Shown in pieces: positions 1-7,862 of a stretch of 29,598 bases of DNA. The notes under the pieces were generated by a model. It saw only the letters and a list, made by a program, of their open reading frames with translations, was not told the origin of the DNA and did not search any database. The DNA comes from JBHHZM01 sp046758065 (GTDB lineage Bacteria > Pseudomonadota > Alphaproteobacteria > JAAXGF01): the NCBI GenBank assembly GCA_046758065.1, contig JBHHZM010000026.1, forward strand, positions 1-29,598, given 5' to 3'. Each line of letters begins with the position of its first letter. Position 1 is the stretch's first letter. A program made the translations under genes and the position numbers.

Positions 1-218
1 GTGCCGGACCACTTGCCGAAGAGGATGCGATCGCCCTTCTTGACGTCGAGCGGCTGAATCTTGCCGTCGTCGTCGCGTGCGCCCGACCCCACGGCGAGGA
101 CTTTGCCCTGCATGGGCTTCTCTTTCGCCGTGTCCGGAATGATGATTCCTCCGGTCGTCTTATCCCCTTCGTCCAGTCGCTTGACCAGCACGCGATCATG
201 CAATGGCCTGAATTTCAT
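1..218 (-). CDS. groES: Co-chaperonin GroES, 5' part (cut by window edge)
   Basis: GroES is the heptameric lid of the GroEL folding chamber in the cytoplasm. The 72 complete codons visible read MKFRPLHDRVLVKRLDEG, then the mobile-loop region with TTGGIIIPDTAKEKP, then QGKVLAVGSGARDDDGK and KKGDRILFGKWSGT. This is the family pattern without gaps. The ATG (216-218) has GGAGA a few bases upstream. The rest of the gene, and presumably groEL, lies beyond base 1. A sigma70-type promoter and a CIRCE operator lie directly upstream, which predicts HrcA-controlled heat-shock expression. hrcA itself is not in the window. Confidence 0.97.
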   Translation of the reverse strand, partial: MKFRPLHDRVLVKRLDEGDKTTGGIIIPDTAKEKPMQGKVLAVGSGARDDDGKIQPLDVKKGDRILFGKWSG

Positions 219-268
219 GCCAATTTCTCCGTCAGCCCTGGATCTGAACAATACTCGGGAAAGCGCCG

Positions 269-295
269 TTAGCACTCCCCCACAGCGAGTGCTAG
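269..295 (-). promoter_or_regulatory. CIRCE operator (HrcA-binding inverted repeat)
   Basis: The plus strand reads TTAGCACTC, nine bases, then GAGTGCTAG. This matches the CIRCE consensus (TTAGCACTC-N9-GAGTGCTAA) except for the last base. It lies 51 bases upstream of the groES ATG and covers the expected transcription start of the promoter at 297-325. That is the usual position for HrcA repression of groESL. Confidence 0.95.
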
Positions 296-296
296 C

Positions 297-325
297 CTTA
301 TATGGAAGGACTGAGTGGCTGTCAA
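297..325 (-). promoter_or_regulatory. groES promoter, sigma70 type
   Basis: On the minus strand, TTGACA (320-325) is followed by a 17-base spacer and TATAAG (297-302). This is a perfect -35 and a 5/6 -10 at ideal spacing. The -35 box contains the TGA stop codon of hflX (322-324), so there is no spacer between the two transcription units. The predicted start lies inside the CIRCE element. Confidence 0.85.
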
Positions 326-1671
326 GCCGGTCGAGCGCCGTGGTGCCTTTCGAAGCGGGCGGCATCGGCGCCGGTGAGATCGACGCGCAGATTGGCGCAG
401 CGCTCGTCATCGACGCGGTTCAACACCTCGCCGTGACTGTAGAGCCAGGCGATGGCGGCGCCGTCATCGAGGCCTACGCTGAGCTCGACGATGTTGCGGC
501 CGGCGGAAAGCCGGACGTCCAAAAGGTCGAGGAGACTACGGCAGCCTTCGCCCGTCGTCGCCGAGATTGCCGCGCTGTTCACATCGCGCCGACACGCGTT
601 GAGGATGCGGACGCGCGTCTCGGGTGAAAGCAGGTCGATCTTGTTGCGCGCCTCGACAAGCCCCGCCTTGATCGCCTCCTCGAGCCCCAATTCGCGCATC
701 ACGGCGTGCACGTCCTCGCGCTGTGCCATGCTCTCCGGGTGGGAAATGTCGCGCACGTGTACGATGACGTCGGCTTCGCGCACTTCCTCGAGGGTGGCGC
801 GGAAGGCGGCGACGAGACCGGTTGGCAAATCCGAGATGAAGCCCACGGTATCGGACAGGATGATGCGGCGGCCCGACGGCAGCGTGACGCCGCGAAGCGT
901 CGGGTCGAGGGTGGCGAACAGCTTGTCCTCGGCGGCAACGTTCGCGCCCGTCAGCCGGTTGAACAGCGTCGACTTTCCGGCGTTGGTATAGCCGACGAGG
1001 GCAACCACCGGGCACGGCACGCGCTTGCGCGCTCGGCGGTGCAGACTGCGGGTCCGCGCCACCCGGTCGAGTTCGCGCCGGATACGGGTGATGCGTTCGT
1101 CGATCAGGCGGCGATCGACCTCGATCTGCGATTCACCGGGGCCGCCGAGGAAGCCGAAACCGCCGCGCTGACGCTCGAGGTGGGTCCACGACCGCACCAG
1201 CCGGCTGCGTTGATAGCTCAGCGCCGCGAGTTCGACCTGCAGGCTGCCCTCGCGGGTGCGCGCCCGTTCCCCGAAAATCTCCAGAATCAAGCCGGTGCGG
1301 TCGATGACCTTGCAGGCCCAGGCGCGCTCCAGGTTGCGCTGCTGGACCGGAGAAAGCGCGCAGTCGACGATGACCAGTTCGACCGCATCGGCGGCGACCG
1401 GGCCGGCGAGTCGTTCGACCACCCCTTTGCGGAAAAGCGTTCCCGCGTGAGGCTTGGCGAGAGACACCACGTCTGCGCCGACGACCTCGAGGTCGATGGC
1501 CCGCGCCAAACCCTCCGCCTCACCGAGCCGGGCCCGGGCTCGCGCCTCCGATGCCTCGCCCCGGGCGCGTCGCGGATGAAGGACGACGCAGCGTCGCCGC
1601 CATGCAGCGGCGCCGTTGGCAGACCCGGGCAAACGGCTATCTGGCGTCGGCGGCCTCCTTCGACGGGTCAA
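322..1671 (-). CDS. hflX: GTPase HflX
   Basis: HflX is a ribosome-associated GTPase that binds the 50S subunit and can split stalled ribosomes under stress. The HflX N-terminal domain spans about residues 27-215 and includes the family motif GGPGESQIEVDRR (176-188). The G domain has G1 GYTNAGKS (227-234), G3 DTVGF (274-278) and G4 NKID (343-346). Full length is 449 residues from the TTG at 1669-1671, which would overlap the end of hfq by 35 bases. Another TTG at codon 14, just past the hfq stop, is also possible, so the start is uncertain. Conserved sequence begins near residue 27 (RCVVLHP). It follows hfq directly, as in many proteobacteria. Confidence 0.93.
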   Translation of the reverse strand: MTRRRRPPTPDSRLPGSANGAAAWRRRCVVLHPRRARGEASEARARARLGEAEGLARAIDLEVVGADVVSLAKPHAGTLFRKGVVERLAGPVAADAVELVIVDCALSPVQQRNLERAWACKVIDRTGLILEIFGERARTREGSLQVELAALSYQRSRLVRSWTHLERQRGGFGFLGGPGESQIEVDRRLIDERITRIRRELDRVARTRSLHRRARKRVPCPVVALVGYTNAGKSTLFNRLTGANVAAEDKLFATLDPTLRGVTLPSGRRIILSDTVGFISDLPTGLVAAFRATLEEVREADVIVHVRDISHPESMAQREDVHAVMRELGLEEAIKAGLVEARNKIDLLSPETRVRILNACRRDVNSAAISATTGEGCRSLLDLLDVRLSAGRNIVELSVGLDDGAAIAWLYSHGEVLNRVDDERCANLRVDLTGADAARFERHHGARPA

Positions 1672-1891
1672 ACAGCTGAATCGCCGCCGCCGGCATCACC
1701 GTCGAGATGGCGTGCTTGTAAACGAGCTGTACGTGGCCGTCGCGACGCAACAGCACGGAAAAGTTGTCGAACCAGCTGATGACGCCTTGCAACTTGACGC
1801 CGTTGATGAGGAATACGGTGACGGGAAGCTTGTTCTTCCGGACATGATTGAGAAAGACATCCTGGACGTTTTGTGATTTTTCTCCGGACAT
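1637..1891 (-). CDS. hfq: RNA chaperone Hfq
   Basis: Hfq is the hexameric Sm-like RNA chaperone that promotes pairing of small RNAs with mRNAs. The 84-residue product has the whole Sm core: NVQDVFLNHVRKNKLPVTVF, then NGVKLQGVISWFDNFSVLLRR (Sm1), then YKHAISTVMP (Sm2), with only a short C-terminal tail. This is a normal length for alphaproteobacteria. The ATG at 1889-1891 is preceded by AAGGGA about nine bases upstream. Transcription continues into hflX, whose likely start overlaps the hfq stop region. The 149 bases upstream are non-coding and contain a three-copy 12-base repeat. Confidence 0.97.
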   Translation of the reverse strand: MSGEKSQNVQDVFLNHVRKNKLPVTVFLINGVKLQGVISWFDNFSVLLRRDGHVQLVYKHAISTVMPAAAIQLFDPSKEAADAR

Positions 1892-1991
1892 GTTCTCGTT
1901 CCCTTTCTAGTTTTCCTCCAGGGGTCGCCCACGCAACCAAACGATCAATGCCGGGGCGCCAAAGTTTACAGCCTAGACCAAGGTCCCCACC

Positions 1992-2027
1992 CACTCAACC
2001 TCGGGCTCTACCTCGGACACTACCTCG
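1992..2027. repeat. Three-copy 12-bp tandem repeat upstream of hfq
   Basis: Three consecutive 12-base units lie on the plus strand: cactcaacctcg, ggctctacctcg and gacactacctcg. They share the core (c)t(c/a)(t/a)acctcg. They lie between the stop of the HAD phosphatase gene (2041) and hfq (1891), in the hfq leader or promoter region. No function can be assigned from sequence. Three imperfect units could be chance or slippage. Confidence 0.55.
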
Positions 2028-2040
2028 ATAAGATAATGTT

Positions 2041-2694
2041 TCAAAACCGCCGCACAACCGCCGCAAGTTCGTGGCAGTCCGCGAAGCGCCACGCGACGTC
2101 GCGGAGCGCCTTCGCATTTCCGGTCCGCACGGCGCCGCCGACGATGACGGGCAGACAGCCCGCCGCCTCGGCGCAGGCGATGTCGATGGCGTTGTCCCCG
2201 ACGAACCAGACGTCGCGGCCCGGCGCCACACCGCTGCCTTCGAGCGCGAGCATGACCGGGGCGGCGGAGGGCTTGTCCTCGGCAGCGTCGGCGGCGCCCA
2301 CGACCCGGCCGAAGTAGTCCCGCCAGCCAAAATGCGTCACCTCCCGGCGCAGGTGGCTTCCGTTCTTGTTGCTGACCACGCCGAGATAGACGCCGGAACC
2401 GTTCAGGGCCGCGAGCAGATCGGCGGCGCCGGGCAGCGGCCGCACGAAATCGAGATGGTGGGCGGCGTAGGCAGCGTAGAACCGTTCGCGGGCTTCCCGC
2501 CAGCGTTCGCCGAACAGCCCGGGAAACGATTCGCGCATCGATCGGGCGACGCGGGTGCAGGTCTCCTCGTAGGTCCACGTCGGCAACCCCATGGCGGCGA
2601 GCGTTTCGTTGTAGGCCTTGTGGATGACGCCGAACGAATCGACGAGGGTGTTGTCCCAGTCGAACAACGCGGCGCGCGGACGGCTCAGACGCAC
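2041..2694 (-). CDS. HAD-superfamily hydrolase, phosphoglycolate-phosphatase-like
   Basis: This is a 217-residue haloacid-dehalogenase-type phosphatase. Motif I is FDWDNTLVDS (nucleophile Asp12, general acid Asp14), motif II is VVSNKNG, the motif III Lys is in EDKPSA, and motif IV is GDNAIDIA. The helical cap lies between motifs I and II, as in the Gph/PGP subgroup. The best start is the GTG at 2692-2694, which overlaps the end of the upstream aminotransferase gene; no in-frame ATG precedes motif I. The substrate cannot be told from sequence. Coupling to a D-amino-acid aminotransferase gene suggests a joint or repair role, but that is inference. Confidence 0.87.
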   Translation of the reverse strand: MRLSRPRAALFDWDNTLVDSFGVIHKAYNETLAAMGLPTWTYEETCTRVARSMRESFPGLFGERWREARERFYAAYAAHHLDFVRPLPGAADLLAALNGSGVYLGVVSNKNGSHLRREVTHFGWRDYFGRVVGAADAAEDKPSAAPVMLALEGSGVAPGRDVWFVGDNAIDIACAEAAGCLPVIVGGAVRTGNAKALRDVAWRFADCHELAAVVRRF

Positions 2695-3551
2695 GCTTCC
2701 GGCTCGTTGCGCGCGTAAGCGAGATAGAGGCCGAGCAGACGCCGGGTGATCGCGCCGGGCTCGCCATTGCCGATGACGGATTCGTCGATCTGAACGACCG
2801 GCTTGACGAAGCTCGTCGTGCTGGTGATGAACGCCTCGCGCGCCGCCCTGGCCTCGTCGATGGTAAAGGGCCGCTCGACGAGTTCGATACCGGCGCCTTC
2901 CGCGAGCCGGATGACGCTTTCGCGCGTGATTCCGCCGAGGATGGCGTTGCTCTTCGGCCGGGTCGTCACCCGGCCGTCGCGATCGACGATCCAGGCATTG
3001 GCCGAACTCGCCTCGGTAACGTAGCCCTTGCCGTCGATCATCCAGCTTTCGAAGGCGTCGGCCTCGAGAGCGCGCTGCATGGCGAGTACGTTGGGCAGAA
3101 GCGCGATGCTCTTGATATCGCAGCGTCCCCAGCGGATGTCGGGCTGTGAAATCACCTTGATCCCGGGAACGCTCTCGGCATCCGAAGGCAGACGCAGGCG
3201 CCGGGCGGTGACGACCAGCGCAGGTCGCACATTTTTCGGGAAGCCGTGATTGCGCGGTGCGACTCCACGGGTGACCTGAAGATAGACGATGCCGTCGCGC
3301 ACAGCGTTGCGCCGCAGCGTTTCGCCGACGACCAGGCGAAGCGCGGCGCGCGACATCGGCATCGCCATGTCGAGTTCGCCCAGCGAACGCTCGAGCCGGT
3401 CGAAATGGGCGGCGCCGTCGACCAGTCGACCGCCGGACGCCGCAGCCACCTCGTAGACGCCGTCGGCGAACTGGTAACCGCGGTCCTCGATGTGGACCTC
3501 TGCCGCGTGATGCGGCAGATAACGGCCGTTGACATAGGCGATGCGGGACAT
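2685..3551 (-). CDS. dat: D-amino-acid aminotransferase (PLP fold type IV)
   Basis: The 288-residue product belongs to the branched-chain/D-amino-acid aminotransferase fold. It converts a D-amino acid plus 2-oxoglutarate to a 2-oxo acid plus D-glutamate. Diagnostic for the D-amino-acid branch are RGYQFADGVYEV (24-35) and TRGVAPRNHGFP (94-105). In the latter, Arg100 and His102 match the carboxylate-binding Arg98/His100 of the Bacillus enzyme. Lys147 (CDIKS) is the predicted PLP lysine, Glu180 is conserved, and LGGITR (205-210) binds the cofactor phosphate. The ATG at 3549-3551 follows a strong AAAGGAGG that overlaps the trkH stop. D-glutamate supply for peptidoglycan is a plausible role. The family also contains aminodeoxychorismate lyase-like members, so exact substrates are inferred. 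Confidence 0.88.
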   Translation of the reverse strand: MSRIAYVNGRYLPHHAAEVHIEDRGYQFADGVYEVAAASGGRLVDGAAHFDRLERSLGELDMAMPMSRAALRLVVGETLRRNAVRDGIVYLQVTRGVAPRNHGFPKNVRPALVVTARRLRLPSDAESVPGIKVISQPDIRWGRCDIKSIALLPNVLAMQRALEADAFESWMIDGKGYVTEASSANAWIVDRDGRVTTRPKSNAILGGITRESVIRLAEGAGIELVERPFTIDEARAAREAFITSTTSFVKPVVQIDESVIGNGEPGAITRRLLGLYLAYARNEPEACV

Positions 3552-3562
3552 GCCCCCTCCTT

Positions 3563-5014
3563 TCAACGCTTCCAGTACATCGGGGCGAACAGCGCAACCA
3601 CTGCCACGACCTCGAGCCGCCCTACCAGCATGCCGAGGCAGAGTACCCATTTCAATGCCTGGGGCAACATCGCGTAGGTGGTTTCGGCGCCGCTGACGAG
3701 CGGCAGTCCTGCGCCCGCGTTGGCGAGGATGGCCAGTGCCGTTGAGACGGCGTCGACCGCATCCAGTCCGAGCGCGGCGAGCGCAATCGCCAACGCTCCG
3801 AACGCGGCGGAAAACAGGATGAAAAAGCTCGACAGCGCTTGCAGCGCAGGTTCGGTTACCATGCCGGCGCCGTAACGCACTCCCACGACCGCGTGGGGCT
3901 GCGAAAGCCGGGCAAGTTCGCGGCGGCCCTGCGCGAGTGCCAGTCGCGCCCGCATGATCTTGATACCGCCCGCGGTCGATCCGCTCGAACCGCCGATGAA
4001 TATGAGCGCGAGCAGCAAAATCGACACGGCTGCGGGCCAGGCTACCGGACTCTCGTTGACGAACCCGGTCGTGGTCAGCGCCGAGACTGCGACGAAAGCG
4101 CCGTGACGCAAGGCGTCGAGATAACTCGTGTCCCCCTCTCGAACGAGCAGATAGGCCGCAGCAACGGTGGCGAACAACACTGTGAGAAGCAACGGACGGA
4201 ATTCCGGATCGGCGATGAAGGCTCGAAAGCGGCCATGCAGCAGCGCCCAGTAGAGCGTGATGTTGACCGCCCCGGCCAACATGAAAACCATGAGCACGCC
4301 CTCGATCGCCGGGTTGTCGAAGCCGCCGATCCCCGCGTCATGCGTGCTGAAGCCGCCGGTCGAAACGGTGCTCAGGGCGTGGGCCACAGCGTCGAAGCCC
4401 GACATGCCCGCGACCCACAAGGCGAAGGCACAAAGTATGGTGAGTCCGCCATAGAGCGAGGCGAGCGTCAGCGCCAGGCGCTTGAGACGCGCGCCCAAGG
4501 TGGCGTGATCGCCGTAAGGCATGGCGCTGACGAAGATCTGCATGCCGCCGACTCCCAACATCGGCAACACCGAAACCATGAGAATGATGGTGCCGAATCC
4601 GCCCAGCCACTGGAGCCAGGCGCGCCAGAACAGCAAGCCGCGTCCGAGCGAATCAAGCCCGACGAGTACGGTTGCTCCGGTGGTGGTCAACCCCGAAAGC
4701 GCTTCGAAGAAAGCATCCACCGGCGTCGCGGCGCTATCGAGCAGAAAAAACGGCGCGGCGCCGAATGCGGCGAGCACGGGCCATGAGACAATTGCGAGCA
4801 GGAGATCGCTACGACGGCCGTGTCGTCGGGTGGTGCCTTGGGTGGCGAAGACCATGCCGATGCCGAAGAACACGGTGACCGCGGCGGTAGCGAGGAAAAT
4901 GTAGGTCGCTCTCAGTTCGCCATAGCTCAAGGCCACCGCTGCCGGCGCCAGCATGGCGGCGGCGAACAGCCCGAGCATCCGACCGAGAAACGAGATGGCG
5001 GGTGCGAAGTGCAA
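3563..5014 (-). CDS. trkH: Trk-type K+ uptake membrane subunit TrkH
   Basis: This is the 483-residue inner-membrane channel subunit of the Trk potassium system. All four MPM repeats are visible through their selectivity-filter loops: LTTTGAT (109-115), STVSTGGFST (215-224), ALTTTGFVN (312-320) and LANAGAGLP (430-438). The intracellular-gate segment GGSSGSTAGGIKIMRA lies before the last repeat. Many hydrophobic helices span the whole length. The start is a TTG (5012-5014) with AGGG seven bases upstream; the first ATG would remove 12 residues. The gene begins 26 bases after the trkA stop, so the regulatory and channel subunits are co-transcribed. Confidence 0.94.
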   Translation of the reverse strand: MHFAPAISFLGRMLGLFAAAMLAPAAVALSYGELRATYIFLATAAVTVFFGIGMVFATQGTTRRHGRRSDLLLAIVSWPVLAAFGAAPFFLLDSAATPVDAFFEALSGLTTTGATVLVGLDSLGRGLLFWRAWLQWLGGFGTIILMVSVLPMLGVGGMQIFVSAMPYGDHATLGARLKRLALTLASLYGGLTILCAFALWVAGMSGFDAVAHALSTVSTGGFSTHDAGIGGFDNPAIEGVLMVFMLAGAVNITLYWALLHGRFRAFIADPEFRPLLLTVLFATVAAAYLLVREGDTSYLDALRHGAFVAVSALTTTGFVNESPVAWPAAVSILLLALIFIGGSSGSTAGGIKIMRARLALAQGRRELARLSQPHAVVGVRYGAGMVTEPALQALSSFFILFSAAFGALAIALAALGLDAVDAVSTALAILANAGAGLPLVSGAETTYAMLPQALKWVLCLGMLVGRLEVVAVVALFAPMYWKR

Positions 5015-5040
5015 GCGTGTACCCTGTCGACCGTGCGGGT

Positions 5041-6417
5041 CTAAAAGAACTCGAGGCGCACCGAGAACATCTTCTCAACCTTCTTCACGAGGCCGGCGGC
5101 GGCGAAAATGATGACGCGATCGTTGGCCCGCACCACGGTATCGCCGTGCGGGATGATCACCGAATCTCCGCGGACGATGGCACCGACGATAATGCCCGCC
5201 GGAAGCTTGGTGTCACGCAGCGGCGTGCCCACAAGTGGTGACGTTTCGAGGGCTTCGGCCTCGATCAGCTCGGCGAGACCTTCGCGAATGCTGTGCACCG
5301 CACGAATGCGACCGCGGCGGACGTGCTGCAGTATGGTTGAGACGGTCACGTCGCGCGGGCTCACCGCGACGTCGATTCCGAGCGAACCCACCAGCGGTCC
5401 GTACGACACGTTGTTTATCAGCGTTACCGCGCGCTGGGCCCCGAATCGCTTGGCGAGCACCGACGAGAGAATGTTGACTTCGTCGTCGTTCGATACGGCG
5501 ACGATCGTCTCGGTATCGGCGACATTCGCCTCTTCGAGAATTTCGCGATCGAGGGCGTCGCCGTTGAGCACCACGCTACGCTGCAATTGATCGGCCAGCG
5601 TGACGGAACGCGCGGCATCGATTTCGATGACCTTGAGATTGAGGTCGGGGTAGTTCTCCTCGAGTTCCTGAGCGAGAAACAATCCGATGTTGCCGCCGCC
5701 GACGATGATGAAACGCCGCGCCTCCTTCTCCTCGCGGCCGAAGGCCGCGAGCGCGCGCTCCATGTGCCCGGTCTCGGCAACGAAATATATGTCGTCGTCG
5801 GGCAGCATGTGATCATCGCCGCTGGGTACGATCATGCGGTCGCCGCGGATGATGCCGACGACGTAGATGTTGAGGTCGGGGAAGAGTCCGGTGAGCTGTC
5901 TGAGCGGTGTATGGACCACCGGGCAGTCATCGGTCAAATGCACGCCGATCACGCGCACTTTGTCGTCGGCGAAGGGGATCATGTCGATCGCGCCCGGTAC
6001 CTTGAGACGCCGGATAACCGCGCGGGCGACCTCGATCTCGGGCGAGATAATGACGTCGATTGGCATGTGGGCGCGGCTGAACAGGTCGCGCCACATCGGG
6101 CGGAGATAGCTCTGGTGGCGCACGCGAGCGATCTTCGTGGGCACGTTGAACAGCGAGTGGCAGACTTGGCAGGCTACCATGTTGACCTCGTCGGCGAAGG
6201 TCACGGCGACGATCATGTCGGCGTCGGAAGCGCCTGCCCGATCGAGCATGTCGGGGTGAGAGGCAAATCCCACCAATCCCTTGACGTCGAGCATATCGCT
6301 CACCCGCTGCACCAGATCGGGGCGTTGGTCGATGACCGTAACGTCGTTGTTCTCGCCGGCGAGATAGCGCGCAATATTGAACCCGACCTGGCCAGCGCCG
6401 CAGATGAGGACCTTCAT
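5041..6417 (-). CDS. trkA: Trk system K+ regulatory subunit TrkA
   Basis: TrkA is the cytoplasmic nucleotide-binding ring that gates TrkH. The 458-residue product has two RCK halves. The first Rossmann motif is MKVLICGAGQVGFNIARYL at the N-terminus and the second is GGGNIGLFLAQELEENYP (about 240-257). Each half is followed by a TrkA-C domain, with RGDRMIVPSGDDHM (191-204) and RGDSVIIPHGDT (416-427). The ATG at 6415-6417 shares an ATGA overlap with the ntrX stop and lies seven bases after AAGGG. The ATG two codons upstream (6421-6423) is too close to that site. Position behind ntrX is typical for alphaproteobacteria. Confidence 0.95.
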   Translation of the reverse strand: MKVLICGAGQVGFNIARYLAGENNDVTVIDQRPDLVQRVSDMLDVKGLVGFASHPDMLDRAGASDADMIVAVTFADEVNMVACQVCHSLFNVPTKIARVRHQSYLRPMWRDLFSRAHMPIDVIISPEIEVARAVIRRLKVPGAIDMIPFADDKVRVIGVHLTDDCPVVHTPLRQLTGLFPDLNIYVVGIIRGDRMIVPSGDDHMLPDDDIYFVAETGHMERALAAFGREEKEARRFIIVGGGNIGLFLAQELEENYPDLNLKVIEIDAARSVTLADQLQRSVVLNGDALDREILEEANVADTETIVAVSNDDEVNILSSVLAKRFGAQRAVTLINNVSYGPLVGSLGIDVAVSPRDVTVSTILQHVRRGRIRAVHSIREGLAELIEAEALETSPLVGTPLRDTKLPAGIIVGAIVRGDSVIIPHGDTVVRANDRVIIFAAAGLVKKVEKMFSVRLEFF

Positions 6418-7862
6418 CGCCATGCCCTTGTGCTCGTCGGGTCGGTCCGTATCTCGGCCGCTTCGTCGCCCTCCCGGCGCTGATCGTCGCCTACGCCGAG
6501 CGTCTTGAGCTTGCGATGCAGCGCCGATCTCTCCATGCCGATGAACCCGGCGGTACGCGAGATGTTGCCGCCGAAACGCACCAGTTGGGCGGCAAGATAC
6601 TGCCGTTCGAACGTTTCACGGGCTTCGCGCAACGGCATCGACATGATCTCGCCGGCGTGCTCGGCCCGAATCGCCGGCGGGGCGCTGGCGGCCAGATCGG
6701 GCGGCAGCATCTCGGCGCGGATCGGGCTGCGGGTGGTGCCCGGCGCCATGATCAGAAGCCATTCGACGAGATTGCGCAGTTGACGCACGTTGCCCGGCCA
6801 CTCGCACGCCTGTAGCGCTGCGAGCGCGTCCGCGCCGATCTCACGCACCGCCAACCCCGCGGCCTTGGCTGCCCGCGTCATGAAATGGCGGGAGAGATCG
6901 GGGATGTCGTCGCGATGTTCACGCAGCGGCGGCAGGTGAATCGGAACGACGTTGAGGCGGTAGTACAGATCCTCGCGGAAACGTCCGGCCGCGATTCCGG
7001 CGCGCAGATCGTGGTTCGACGCGGCGATGATGCGCACGTCGACCTCGATGCGCGGTCCGCTGCCGACGCGCTGGAACGCCTGCTCCTGAAGAAACCGCAG
7101 GATCTTGCCCTGGGTCTCGATCGGCATGTCGCCGACCTCGTCGAGGAACAGCGTGCCGCCGTGGGCCCGCTCGAAAGTACCGATCTTGCGCGGGCTCTCG
7201 GGCGCCTGCATGGCGGCTTCGGTTCCGAACAGCTCGATTTCCATGCGCTCGGGCGCGAGCGTGGCGGTATTGAGCACGATGAACGGCCCGGCGGCGCGGC
7301 GCGAGCTTTTGTGCAGGAGCCGGGCGACGACCTCTTTGCCGGTGCCGGGTTCCCCCGTGATCAGAACACGGCTCCCGGTGGGCGCCACGCGCTCGATCGT
7401 CATGCGCACCTGATTGATCGCCGCCGAATTGCCGATAAGTTCGGTATCGCCGCCGGCCCGCAACCGGAGTTCCGCGTTCTCGCGCTTCAGTCTCGCCGCT
7501 TCGATGGCGCGCTCGACGACGAGCAAGAGACGATCCGCCTGGAAAGGCTTTTCGATGAAGTCGTAAGCGCCGATCTTGATCGCCCGCACCGCCGATTCGA
7601 TGGTGCCGTGCCCGCTGATCACGATGACGGGCAGATCGGGGTGCTCCTTGACGACGACTTCGAGAAGCTCGAGCCCGCCCATCGGACTGCCCTGTAGCCA
7701 GACGTCGAGCACCAGTAACGCCGGAAGCCGCAAGCGGATCGCTTCGAGGGCGGTGTCGCTGTCGGCCGCTTGGCGCGCGTGATGTCCTTCGTCCTCCAGA
7801 ACGCCCGAAATGAGCAGCCGGATGTCGTCTTCGTCGTCGACAATCAGAATGTCATGAGCCAT
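6414..7862 (-). CDS. ntrX: Response regulator NtrX
   Basis: This 482-residue protein is the response-regulator partner of NtrY. The receiver domain has VDDEDD (8-13), the phosphoacceptor Asp53 (LVLDVW) and Lys105 (EKPF). The AAA+ domain has Walker A GEPGTGKE (170-177) and Walker B TLFLDEVGD. The Fis-type HTH lies near 432-455 (NISRTAGFIGMERSALHRKL). The loop that carries GAFTGA in sigma54 activators is replaced by GTEAAMQAPESP (213-224), so contact with sigma54 is unlikely. This fits the NtrX subfamily. The ATG (7860-7862) overlaps the ntrY stop by 11 bases. NtrYX is linked to nitrogen, envelope and redox/microaerobic control in alphaproteobacteria; the regulon here is unknown. Confidence 0.95.
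   Translation of the reverse strand: MAHDILIVDDEDDIRLLISGVLEDEGHHARQAADSDTALEAIRLRLPALLVLDVWLQGSPMGGLELLEVVVKEHPDLPVIVISGHGTIESAVRAIKIGAYDFIEKPFQADRLLLVVERAIEAARLKRENAELRLRAGGDTELIGNSAAINQVRMTIERVAPTGSRVLITGEPGTGKEVVARLLHKSSRRAAGPFIVLNTATLAPERMEIELFGTEAAMQAPESPRKIGTFERAHGGTLFLDEVGDMPIETQGKILRFLQEQAFQRVGSGPRIEVDVRIIAASNHDLRAGIAAGRFREDLYYRLNVVPIHLPPLREHRDDIPDLSRHFMTRAAKAAGLAVREIGADALAALQACEWPGNVRQLRNLVEWLLIMAPGTTRSPIRAEMLPPDLAASAPPAIRAEHAGEIMSMPLREARETFERQYLAAQLVRFGGNISRTAGFIGMERSALHRKLKTLGVGDDQRREGDEAAEIRTDPTSTRAWR

Noticed and set aside
1973..2767. Minus-strand frame ending in an acidic repeat (EVVSEVEPEVEW)
   Set aside because: It runs out of frame through the HAD gene; its tail is just the translation of the 12-base repeat.
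6421..6423. Alternative trkA start two codons upstream (MAMKVL)
   Set aside because: The AAGGG site is only one base from this ATG, while it is seven bases from the next ATG, which also makes the ATGA overlap with ntrX.
6414..7862. NtrX as a decaying NtrC-type paralogue because GAFTGA is missing
   Set aside because: The frame is intact, Walker motifs and HTH are kept, and absence of the motif fits the NtrX subfamily.
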